From contig JAEILZ010000001.1 in assembly GCA_018873225.1 (NCBI GenBank), positions 1,240,001 to 1,304,000 of the forward strand: a DNA stretch of 64,000 bases, read 5' to 3'. The DNA is from [Phialemoniopsis] sp. UDSM-2020 (Eukaryota; Ascomycota; Sordariomycetes; Thyridiales; Thyridiaceae). The position numbers were made by a program, and so were the translations under genes. Positions 56,441 to 64,000 of the stretch are shown one piece after another. The first letter of the stretch is position 1, and each line of letters starts with the position of its first letter. The notes below the pieces were generated by a model. It ran no database searches, was not told the origin of the DNA, and saw only the letters and a program-made list of their open reading frames with translations.

Positions 56441-57152
56441 GATCGGCTTGCTCCAAAGCTATTGACGTAATCTGTCTTGAAGTTTTAGGAATCAAGATGA
56501 AGAATTGCGAGCCAAGTCTCGTCTGCTGAGGCGCATTTCCAGGCAATGATGTGTTCTTCGCGTTGTTCACAGAGGAGAAATGCTGGTGCCTGTGTCACTC
56601 CACCGCGCGATACGGGAACGACCCAGAAACAGAAAATCAGGGTGTCACGCCTAACCCTAACCCGCGAGGTCCGCCCATTTATCATCAAGATCATACAGTG
56701 TCACAAAGAAGCATACACAAGGTCATGTTAGGTGCCTTGACAACACATCCCTGCAAGGAATTCAACTGGTTTATTTTTAGGTAGTGGGATAAGCCATTCA
56801 TTCATCCGTTAAACTGCCACCTCATACCTACCTCGATTACTGAATCGAGTCTGAGATCGAGGTGACAGCCTGGGAAGGCACGTACCTGCCATTTTACGCT
56901 CTTTCCATTAATTTCCAACCAAGTCACACCCACCTTTTCCCATTTCCCATCACGAATCGAAACTCCCTCCGATTCGCAAACAAAGTCACCTCATCACACA
57001 CTGATCTCTCAACGCTTTGCTGGCTACTTTAAGGTATCATTTCACTGCCTTAGAAGGTATTGTAATCATGACCCGTATCTTTTGCCTTTTGTTCCTCTTC
57101 ATCCGGCAGAATCTGACAAATTTTTCACAATTCTTTCAGAAGTCCTACCATC
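56441..57152. promoter_or_regulatory. Divergent promoter region, Arl2 / GNAT protein, with a telomere-like box
   Basis: 712 bp between two divergent start codons. At 56650-56663 it contains CCTAACCCTAACCC, two units of the TTAGGG telomere repeat on the other strand, 210 bp upstream of Arl2. At 56778-56795 is one copy of the motif TAGGTAGTGGGATAA shared with the miniature elements. A probable 5' UTR intron of the GNAT gene ends at 57139 (TTCTTTCAG). Confidence 0.55.
56650..56663 (-). promoter_or_regulatory. Telomere-like motif (telobox)
   Basis: Two and a third copies of the hexamer CCCTAA. Boxes of type AACCCTAA are bound by Tbf1-like proteins in ascomycetes, often at promoters of ribosomal and small nucleolar RNA genes. 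It lies in a divergent promoter, and it may also be a chance or interstitial telomere remnant. Confidence 0.5.
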
Positions 57153-58799
57153 ATGGCAGGTCAAGGCTGGGCCATAACGGGCTGGGCCAGTACGGGCTGG
57201 GATGAGCCAAATGACAACCAGCAGAGATCGTCACCAAAGAAAGAGAATAGCGGCGGCGATTGGAGTCACGTTCGGGCTCCTCGAGTCATCCAGGAAGGCA
57301 CAGATATGTTCAGAAGCATGCTCCAGGGTGAAGATTCGGGCGCTGCAACGATTGGTAGCGCCTCTTCTCCTCTGGCCCAGAGGGAGAAGGAAAACAAGCC
57401 GCTTGTTCCTGCCCAGCAGTCGCCTTGGGACTCATTTCCCCAACCTGCCCGGCAGCAAGCGACGCCCCGTATGGCTCGAGCTCCTTCTCCTCCCCCTCGT
57501 GTCCGCGACCAGGATGGATCTTTGTCCGATAAGAGCATGCCCTCAGTCGTTCTTGACAACGTTGATGTCAGCGAGAGGCAACGGACTGGCCACGTTGACA
57601 TCAGAGGACACATCGCACCTCAGCACATTTTCAATGTTTATGGTGGAAAATGGGTGAAGGTCGCCTGGGGTGACGAGGAGAACGATGATTATGACGAGCT
57701 CTTCGCGTCGGACACTTTCCTCACCCCTTTCGTTGTTTCATGGGCAGAGAACGTCCCCTGCGACGTTCGGGTTGACTTCGGCGATCCAGCGGCGAGGCCT
57801 CATTGGAGTCGTGACATCGATACCAACACTGGCAACTTCATCGACCCGCTTCCTCATCCGGATACAATGATCGGTGACGAGACGCTTAGCAAGAATGAGG
57901 CTTGGCGTCGCCTGAACTGGACGGCGTCGCTGGGTATGAGAATGGAGGCGAAGAAGAAGAAGAAATCCTCGACTCCTTACCTGACGGTCGAGGATATTGG
58001 CATGATACCTCTTGACGATACCAAGTGTCGAACAAAGCCCAAGCCCTACACTACCAAGATTCCATGCTGTCTTCAGCCAGCAACCGCTGGAGATCTTGCT
58101 GGCGCTCTTGAAATCTACAACCGTGAGATCACCGGTGGCTCGCAAGCTTGGGATGTCGATCCCCTGAAGATCGAGGACTTCACTCGGATCTTGGAAATCT
58201 GCAAGGAAGGACAACTACCGTTCATTGTCGCCATTGCCAAGCCGGAACCCACTGCCGCCACGTCTCCAAAGACTGCCAACAAAGTCATTGCGTTCGGTTT
58301 CTTGTCGACCTACGACCTGGGCCTGGTTCGAAGCATGTATGGAACAGGAAGATACTCTGTCAAGGCGAACGTCTATGTCCACCCAGAGTACAGGCGCAAG
58401 CGAATCGGTTCTGCAATCCTCGATCGGCTGCTCTGGTATAGTGCGAGCACTTATGACCACCAAGAGCACTACGAATACCGGGGACCGACTGATGATCCGG
58501 TGTATATGCCCGGCACGTCCCCCAGGAGCCGCCTGTACCACAATGTCTATATCGAGCTGCTCTTCAAGGGTGCTAACGACCCACAGAGGGCGTGGTACGA
58601 GAAGATCATGTATGAGTTTGGCTTCCGGAAGGCGGGAGAGAGCCTCGAGAATGCGCACCGGACCATTGACGTAGTCAATGATCAGGGACACGCCTTAGAC
58701 AAGGTGGTCTATCACTTCGAATGCGCCGGCGAGAGGGGTGTGGCCAAGTCCAGACACCCCCTGCGCCGTCCGGGCATGAACGTTCCGTCTTGGGTGTGA
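57153..58799 (+). CDS. GNAT-family acetyltransferase domain protein
   Basis: Single coding exon, 548 aa. The first 150 residues are Trp-, Gln- and Pro-rich and disordered (start MAGQGWAITGWASTGW). Residues about 170-300 look folded, with HGWxKVAWGDEEND-like segments. Residues about 300-500 form a GNAT domain: LQPATAGDLAGALEIYNREI at the start, then VIAFGFLSTYD, and the acetyl-CoA-binding motif A VYVHPEYRRKRIGSAILDRLL at about 405-425. A late GANDPQRAWYEKIMYEFGFRKAG matches the end of the fold. The substrate is unknown. A 5' UTR intron ending at 57139 is likely. It is transcribed divergently from Arl2. Confidence 0.85.
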   Translation: MAGQGWAITGWASTGWDEPNDNQQRSSPKKENSGGDWSHVRAPRVIQEGTDMFRSMLQGEDSGAATIGSASSPLAQREKENKPLVPAQQSPWDSFPQPARQQATPRMARAPSPPPRVRDQDGSLSDKSMPSVVLDNVDVSERQRTGHVDIRGHIAPQHIFNVYGGKWVKVAWGDEENDDYDELFASDTFLTPFVVSWAENVPCDVRVDFGDPAARPHWSRDIDTNTGNFIDPLPHPDTMIGDETLSKNEAWRRLNWTASLGMRMEAKKKKKSSTPYLTVEDIGMIPLDDTKCRTKPKPYTTKIPCCLQPATAGDLAGALEIYNREITGGSQAWDVDPLKIEDFTRILEICKEGQLPFIVAIAKPEPTAATSPKTANKVIAFGFLSTYDLGLVRSMYGTGRYSVKANVYVHPEYRRKRIGSAILDRLLWYSASTYDHQEHYEYRGPTDDPVYMPGTSPRSRLYHNVYIELLFKGANDPQRAWYEKIMYEFGFRKAGESLENAHRTIDVVNDQGHALDKVVYHFECAGERGVAKSRHPLRRPGMNVPSWV

Positions 58800-59695
58800 T
58801 TGGTCGCCGGGGATCTCTGGGGTTGACGATGATACTGTGGAACTTTGTTGATTTTGAAGGATGTGCGCTGGACTCTGTTTGAACTTTTCTCGTGTGTATA
58901 GCTGGACACGTAGTAATACCTAATTAGGAATAGGAGAATGTCGAAAAGTACTTGTTTGAACACTTGCCAATATGGTGGTCATATCCCATTATGCCGCGTC
59001 TACCGCTAAACCAGATAGAAAGATGAGTGCCGTAGTAGCGTGAAAATGTTTGTGCCTCATCACGAAGACATCCCTCTGCTGTCGATATGAGATCGGTAAA
59101 GGAGCCGAAGTTGTTGCCCCTTGGGTCCATTTCAAAATCCATCTTTTCTTTTCGTTGTTTCGCGAGAGTCCAGTGGGCGGACGGTTATCCCACTATCTAG
59201 TACACCCTCGCTTTCTCGTTCAGTAAAGTCTAACAGATATTCGTGTGGAACTCCCTGTGATTTCGAAACCTCGCAAGCATATAGAATTCATACTTTCTTC
59301 TCACAGACTAAACGAATAACAGGTCCCCACTGAGTCTACTTACCCTATAGTACTTGCCCTATATTCTTACTCGCCTAAGAGTTCATCTCTTCCCCTGTGC
59401 TCATTGAAAACACTCATGATACAGGCGGTCTCTTACATAGAGCGGAGAACGATGTGAACTACAGATCGGTGGATCGCGCATATAGTACCAGCAAGTTCGA
59501 GTTCAGAGTCGGGACGATCAGTCGCAGCTACTAGGGAGGTCAGAAACCTCGCAATGGGTTCTACGACACTGACTGTACTAGATACTCTCGGCCTCGAAGA
59601 AGATACAGAGGAGCTGTGGCCATGGCCTTCCGCTCCGACCGGTCCGACTGGGGCCAACTCGGTGGAACATCCCACCCATTCTGGTTGTGATAATT

Positions 59696-59742
59696 GTGTA
59701 ACGGTGCGTCTGATCCATCCCTGAACATCAGGGAATCGACTC
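59696..59742 (+). repeat. 47-bp tRNA-related repeat, copy A
   Basis: Starts GTGTAACGGTGCGTCTGATC and ends GGGAATCGACTC. It matches copy B at 46 of 47 positions in inverted orientation. The start resembles the A box and the end the B box of a tRNA-type RNA polymerase III promoter. Confidence 0.75.
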
Positions 59743-60665
59743 GCATGTTAAACTCTACCTCCGGTAAAGGCAATCTATCTCTGGTACATCCATTTCAAGC
59801 ATGTCCAGATGTTCCCAAGACCGGGGACAAGACCTTCCGCATGAGCTGGCTCCTGATCACCTGCCACCGACTATCCAAAGGCCAAGTGACGACAGTATAG
59901 ACAAAATTTGGAGTAGTCTCCCATTGCCTGGCAAGACCAAACGATCTGTCAACGACCTTGACCAAGCTGGGGAATAAAAAAGTCCAGAAAATCACGAATG
60001 GAAAGGAGCCCCCCAGTGTGCGTGGCTCGTCCACCCACCACGTGCACCCAGCAGGTCGGGTCTGGGTAAGCTTAATTTGAGCCGCATGGTCGGTGCATAC
60101 GTCTAATTACAGCAAACTTCAGTCTATTTCGTAGACACTCAAGTAAATACTTGGGTCATCAAATGGAAGACTCACTATTATGCAGAAATAATCAATGTCT
60201 CTCTGGTCTATACACTGTCTTTGTCGAGATCTCATGCAGTGCCCGTGTGCAACATCGAACTTGGAGGCACGGACTTAGATACAAAGAAAACTATCATTTA
60301 GACAACTCTATCCTCGCAATTCTTGTCCTACCATGCTCAATCCTATTTAGTCGTGGGAGGATGAACCAGGACAAGCTCCAAGCACGTTGGTATGTCGGTG
60401 GCTAGTCCCACAGCTAGTTATCTCCGACGCTATTCTTGGCTGACTCTGGTACGTACCACCAGACCCATGCAAAACAGAACCCCTCTCAATCTTGCCCCAG
60501 CAAACGAGGACAAGCTAAGAAATGGAAGTCGAAGAATTGAAAGAAGAATAAAGAAGAAAGGGAAGGCAAAAAGACGTCAAAAAATGTATGCAACTTAAAA
60601 GTACGTCCAGATTCCAAAACCAAAAATTTTAGGACACACGCTTGTTTTGTATATCCGATAGACGC

Positions 60666-60854
60666 CTCCGGTACGGGGAATCGAACCCCGAGCTGCTGAG
60701 ATGTTCTTTAAGCTTCCCCCGGTCCATAGGGACGGGAAAATAGCGTGAAAACCAGCGATGTTGACCTGTGGGAGCGTTAGGATAAGTGGAAAAGTCGGGA
60801 GTCGATTCCCTGACGTTCAGGGATGGATCAGACGCACCGTTACACCATACCGGA
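60666..60854 (-). pseudogene. tRNA-Glu-like gene split by about 117 bp
   Basis: Read on the minus strand, the 5' end is TCCGGTA TG GTGTAACGGT, as in fungal tRNA-Glu, and the 3' end is CGGGG TTCGATT CCCCG TACCGGA G. The acceptor strands pair perfectly over 7 bp, and the T arm is a perfect 5-bp stem with the canonical loop. The two halves are separated by about 117 bp more than a 72-nt tRNA allows. The extra sequence begins in the D loop, not at the normal intron site next to the anticodon, and no anticodon stem pairs cleanly. No T-run terminator follows closely. It looks like an interrupted or chimeric tRNA gene, probably not functional. Confidence 0.6.
60799..60845 (-). repeat. 47-bp tRNA-related repeat, copy B
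   Basis: Differs from copy A by one base. It lies inside the split tRNA-Glu-like sequence and runs from its D arm into the extra sequence, so the tRNA-derived start belongs to the repeated unit. Confidence 0.75.
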
Positions 60855-61677
60855 CAATTTCCATCCGTGCAAAAGATGCTGAGGATTCCGAAAAAATTGA
60901 TTATAAAATTGTAGAAAATTAATTGGGCGAGATATGGCGAGATAGGGTTTTGTCTTATATCGACTTTGCTCGACTTTGCTGCAGTCACAACACTCAATTC
61001 AAGCAGGCTACAGCTAGATTTACCATTGTAGTATGTTTAAAACATCAATTGAAGTGATTAAATATTTTTTAAATGATTATTGGGCACTCATGTTTGATTT
61101 TTTGCCAGGTATATACATTGGGCTCGGGCACGGGTTTCTGGGCGAGCAACCTGACCCGGACCATCGCCCCATTGACAACAGGCGAAGGGCTACGCAAGCA
61201 CTGTACATAGCAGACTCATAGTCACCCGTAAATAGAGTCGGTATTCGATCCGGACAGCCGCCTGTGACCGGGAGAAGTGGTACTGAGAGTGCAACAGGCC
61301 GAAGCTGTGAGGGACTTACCATACAGCTGAGCCTCAAATACAGTGAGTACCAACATAAAGTACATTGGTCGACAGATAGGAGATTTGTATTCATCACTTT
61401 CCCTTCTCTCGTATCTATCTATGTTCAAGTGCATACGGTATAATATTTTGTGTCGACGGAATGTCTTGTAAACGACAACAATATACAATATGAAAAGACA
61501 ACACTTTGTGGACATCGAAGTCAGAGATATGCCGACCTCTGTTTGCAGAGACATTATCATGTTGTTGCTACTGAGAAACCTAGTTGCGCATATAAAGTTC
61601 GATAGACCCCCGGATTATCCCACTACCTACGTACAACGGCTGACCCGGGTCCGAGGAGCTGGAACTGGGCGAGGCAC

Positions 61678-61968
61678 GCTCCTCCACAAGACCAAAAGGG
61701 AAAGGCACGACATAGCTGTCCAGGCATACGAATTTTTTGAACTACGGTGTAGTCTAGACATGAACGGATCAGAAGGTAACAAGAATTTTTCAATTATGTA
61801 GATCATACGGAGCAGGAGAAAATGAGACCGCTAAATTTGCTCTTAGCCTCTTCCTTAACTCTGATACGCTAATTAAATTTGATACGAGGCAAGACCTGCT
61901 TTTCCTTGTGCAGACTGGGATCCAGACGAGAGGAAGCAGGTAAGGGGGCAAAGCTGGCTCTCATCTCT
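61678..61968. repeat. Segmental duplication, arm 1
   Basis: About 290 bp aligned in direct orientation with 63194-63484. Landmarks in both: GGCACGACA near the left end, GTGTAGTCT, AAAATGAG, CGCTAATTAA, a GAGACCTGC/AAGACCTGC block, and GGATC at the end. Divergence is substantial, with many C/T and A/G changes. It lies just 3' of the secreted-protein gene. Confidence 0.7.
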
Positions 61969-62127
61969 ATCATGACCTCATGTTGCATGGGAAATATATC
62001 TTTTCCCAGATAAGTCGGCGGGATTCTCTGCACCCACAAGCAGACCGACCGGCTGTTTCGCCTTGTTGGCATCAAGCTTATCACTAACTCAAGGAGGGCT
62101 GGCCCATCAAGCCTCTCCAGATGCCTC

Positions 62128-62680
62128 TCAACATTTCCCCCGGTTAGCATCCGCACTGCAGTAATTTGGGACGTCAGCTCGGCAATGGTCATTGGCAGCA
62201 GGAATGGCTTCACCCACGTAAACCACCAGACATCCTCGATTCGGCCAGCTCCACCATGCTTCCTGTGCTTCTTCTTCTCGCACCACTTGACGATGTCCAC
62301 CATGCCCGTCAGACAGTCCTGGGCACTCAGTTTCCGATTGTCGGGCCCGCGCTCGAGCTACTCGGTCGTGCCGAGTTAGTAACTGGCACCTTCAGACGCC
62401 TGCCGCGGAGATGGTCGAGCTCACTCACCAAGACTTTCAGGGTCCAATGAGGTTTGGACTTGCGATGGTCTGCAGGGGTGCATGCCTTCTCTCTCTTGCC
62501 TTTCTTGAAGGTTTTCCTGCTCAGTTCCAGACAGGCATCCAACAGAACGTTGGAAAGAAAGGCCTTGTCCAACTCGACCCCCGGGCCGCCTTTGTAGCAT
62601 TCGTAATCGTCGATGGGATCAATGGCTTGGACGATCGACAAGATCGACAGTAATGCCATGATGGCAGGTATGATGTGCAT
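62128..62680 (-). CDS. Small secreted cysteine-rich protein (effector-like)
   Basis: Three exons: 62680-62429, 62357-62218 and 62155-62128, with introns of 71 and 62 nt having GTGAGT or GTGGGT donors and CTAAC/CTGAC branch sites. The product is 139 aa. Residues 1-19 form a signal peptide (MHIIPAIMALLSILSIVQA). The mature part has six cysteines at 28, 50, 67, 99, 110 and 139. It ends WWFTADANRGKC, matching the C-terminal signature W-x-F-x-x-D-x-N-x-G-x-C seen in many secreted proteins of plant-associated and saprobic ascomycetes. The tiny last exon supplies this signature and is easily missed. No enzymatic motif is seen, and toxicity is neither shown nor assumed. It sits alone in a repeat-rich, gene-poor region, the usual setting of effector candidates. 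Confidence 0.72.
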
Positions 62681-62768
62681 ATTGGAGAGGCGCTTCTTTG
62701 GCGAATCGACGTTGTTGATCGTAGCGGCTGAGAGACGCTTGGGTATCGATGCGTTCACGAGCTGGACG

Positions 62769-62802
62769 GGAGAGAGAAAGAAAGAAAAAGAGAGAGAAAG
62801 AG
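62769..62802 (-). promoter_or_regulatory. CT-rich promoter tract of the secreted-protein gene
   Basis: On the minus strand a 34-bp pyrimidine run (CTTTCTCTCTCTTTTTC type) lies about 90 bp upstream of the start codon. CT-rich blocks just upstream of transcription starts are typical of highly expressed filamentous fungal genes. Confidence 0.5.
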
Positions 62803-63193
62803 TTCACTGCTATTATATTCACATTTTGTAGAGTCTCATCCCATGTTTGAGACTGGAGCTTCACTGGGCTGAGTTATCCTGTTGATCAGGGCCCGCCCGC
62901 GCGACGTTCCCAAATGCAGGAACAATTTGAGCTTCTGTCATCACTGTAGATTCGTCGTGATCTTCCCAAGGCCTTGGGATTCTCCCTCCGGTTCCTTCTT
63001 AAAGACACATTCCGTGGGTCATGGCCAAATGTGCAAGATGCGATGTGGCGAGGTGAAGCCTTCGTCCCAAAGCGGCGATATTCTGCATTTCTATTTTAGT
63101 GGTTCATGGCTAGCAAACAAATCCAGGCATAAGATGAGAGAGTATGTGGTCTGGGATTGGGTCTGGATTGATTTGTAACTATTTTTAACTGCG

Positions 63194-63484
63194 GCTCCGT
63201 TGCTCTTTCGCAAGGCACGACACAGCTTCCCATGCATACGACTTCTTTTGAAATGAATGCAGTGTAGTCTGAACATGACCGGACGAGGTAAGCACTATTC
63301 TTTATTTCAGCGGATTATATGGAGAAGAAGAAAATGAGCCCGCTCTCTTTCCTCTTCCCTGCCATCGACAACACCCTGACACTCGCTAATTAATACAGCG
63401 GGCGAGACCTGCCTTTGTCTTGTATAGACTGGATCCCAGACGGGAGAGATTGGGCAAGGGTGCAAAGTTGGCTTTCATCTCCTG
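63194..63484. repeat. Segmental duplication, arm 2
   Basis: The second copy of the block at 61678-61968, in the same orientation and 1.5 kb away. It ends 22 bp before element copy 3. The secreted-protein coding sequence itself is not repeated here. Confidence 0.7.
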
Positions 63485-63506
63485 CACCAAAATGAGATAC
63501 ACAGAC

Positions 63507-63670
63507 AAGTGGGTGTCAGAAAGGTTGACGATTTTGGATCAATCTCTACCCAAGTTACTAACAAATTGAGTGACCCAGATACGCTTAGGTAGAGGGATAA
63601 CCCTCGGTGATCGGTTAAGAATTGAGGTACATCGAGATGGCAAATCGTCAACTCAACTGTCACCCACTTG
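63507..63670 (+). mobile_element. Miniature inverted-repeat element, copy 3
   Basis: 164 bp. The left end is CAAGTGGGTGTCAGAAAGG; the right end, on the other strand, is CAAGTGGGTGACAGTTGAG, giving imperfect terminal repeats of about 26 bp. It is flanked by ACAGA on both sides (63502-63506 and 63671-63675), a perfect 5-bp target-site duplication. It lies between duplication arm 2 and the carotenoid oxygenase gene, 22 bp from the oxygenase stop codon. Confidence 0.85.
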
Positions 63671-63691
63671 ACAGACTACCAATCTGTCAAG

Positions 63692-64000
63692 CTAGAGTGT
63701 CTTGACATGTCCTCCATGAAGGCCAATGGCTACCGCAAAGTCACACTCTGCCCTCCCAAGCTCGGTCATTGTCTTTGCATCTAGACAGAGCAGATGGCTC
63801 TTCTTGTTTTCTCCGTCTAACACAACACTCAGGAGGATGCCGTCGTCTTCTTCCGACGCATCCGGGCGACTGAGGAAGATGGCCTCGCCAGGCGAGTGGC
63901 CTGCCGGACCTGTCCACATCAGCACGTCACGGGTCTCCATGTCGATCTTGATGAGGCCGTCGAAGAGAGTGCTACGGCCACGATTGTTGAGACAGTAAAC
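63692..64000 (-). CDS. Carotenoid oxygenase family enzyme, C-terminal part (5' truncated by window)
   Basis: The last 102 residues of a minus-strand gene that continues beyond the right edge. EAIFLSRPDASEEDDGILLSVVLDGE is the conserved penultimate block of the family (PF03055), and LLCLDAKTMTELGRAECDFAVAIGLHG the last; its His is the fourth ligand of the catalytic non-haem iron. Such enzymes cleave a double bond in carotenoids, apo-carotenals or stilbenes with O2. Which substrate applies cannot be told from the C-terminus. It lies next to a miniature element and the duplicated segment, with no other carotenoid gene visible. Confidence 0.88.
   Translation of the reverse strand, partial: VYCLNNRGRSTLFDGLIKIDMETRDVLMWTGPAGHSPGEAIFLSRPDASEEDDGILLSVVLDGENKKSHLLCLDAKTMTELGRAECDFAVAIGLHGGHVKTL

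Larger units (their letters stand above)
58800..62127. other. 3.3-kb gene-poor accessory region
   Basis: AT-rich, with frequent stops in all frames. It contains the 47-bp inverted repeats (59696, 60799), the split tRNA-Glu-like sequence (60666-60854), two copies of the short TAGGTAGTGGGATAA-type motif (59183, 61612) and one arm of a segmental duplication (61678-61968). No convincing protein-coding gene was found; the transition from dense genes to this sequence is abrupt after 58800. Confidence 0.55.
62681..63691. other. Spacer between secreted-protein and carotenoid oxygenase genes
   Basis: About 1 kb without genes. It contains the effector-like gene's promoter (with a CT-rich tract on the minus strand), duplication arm 2 and element copy 3. 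It is repeat-dominated beyond 63194. Confidence 0.5.

Noticed and set aside
61230..61260. Possible tRNA B box (GGTATTCGATCCGG)
   Set aside because: No A box at the right distance and no acceptor pairing.

Overview
The window is nuclear DNA of a filamentous ascomycete, most likely a Sordariomycete. Genes are carried on both strands, are cut by short introns (mostly 50-90 nt, GT-AG, with CTNAC-type branch points about 10-25 nt before the acceptor), and belong to families typical of Pezizomycotina: a DUF3425 bZIP regulator, an EthD protein, a DUF4045-gelsolin protein, an Stm1-type RGG protein and a LAMMER kinase. Nothing bacterial, viral or organellar is seen. Exon boundaries below were set by eye from reading-frame continuity and splice consensus and have no transcript support.

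Layout. 1-732 is the 3' end of an MFS drug antiporter. 788-4563 holds a bZIP factor and a divergently transcribed secreted sulfatase. 6358-10680 holds a class II cAMP phosphodiesterase, a small EthD protein and a secreted GH16 glucanase-like enzyme. 11642-18326 holds a nine-residue-repeat protein, long-form tRNase Z and a large unknown protein. 19285-21676 is a six-exon LAMMER kinase preceded by 4.1 kb without recognisable genes. 25788-37324 holds sideroflexin, a second MFS transporter, a membrane-anchored acidic protein and the Stm1-like protein. 37026-49107 holds a second bZIP factor with a GC-AG intron, a KEN-box Ser/Pro-rich protein, a LIM protein, Mediator subunit Med10 and a broken-looking membrane ORF behind it. 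49618-58799 holds the gelsolin-like protein, the small GTPase Arl2 and a GNAT-domain protein.

From 58800 to the end the sequence changes character. It is gene-poor and repeat-rich, and carries a split tRNA-Glu-like sequence, an inverted pair of 47-bp tRNA-related repeats, a diverged segmental duplication, a small secreted six-cysteine (effector-like) gene, a miniature transposon copy and the 3' end of a carotenoid oxygenase gene. This is the accessory part of the window.

The most novel structure is a family of about 166-bp miniature inverted-repeat elements, present three times (12561, 42019, 63507), with terminal repeats beginning CAAGTGGGTG and flanked by 5-bp target-site duplications. An internal motif of these elements recurs at four further places in the window. 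Most other genes are ordinary core genes: tRNA 3' processing, transcription (Mediator), tubulin folding and the microtubule pathway (Arl2), ribosome binding (Stm1), mitochondrial serine transport, cAMP turnover and actin regulation. They do not form an obvious pathway or metabolic cluster.
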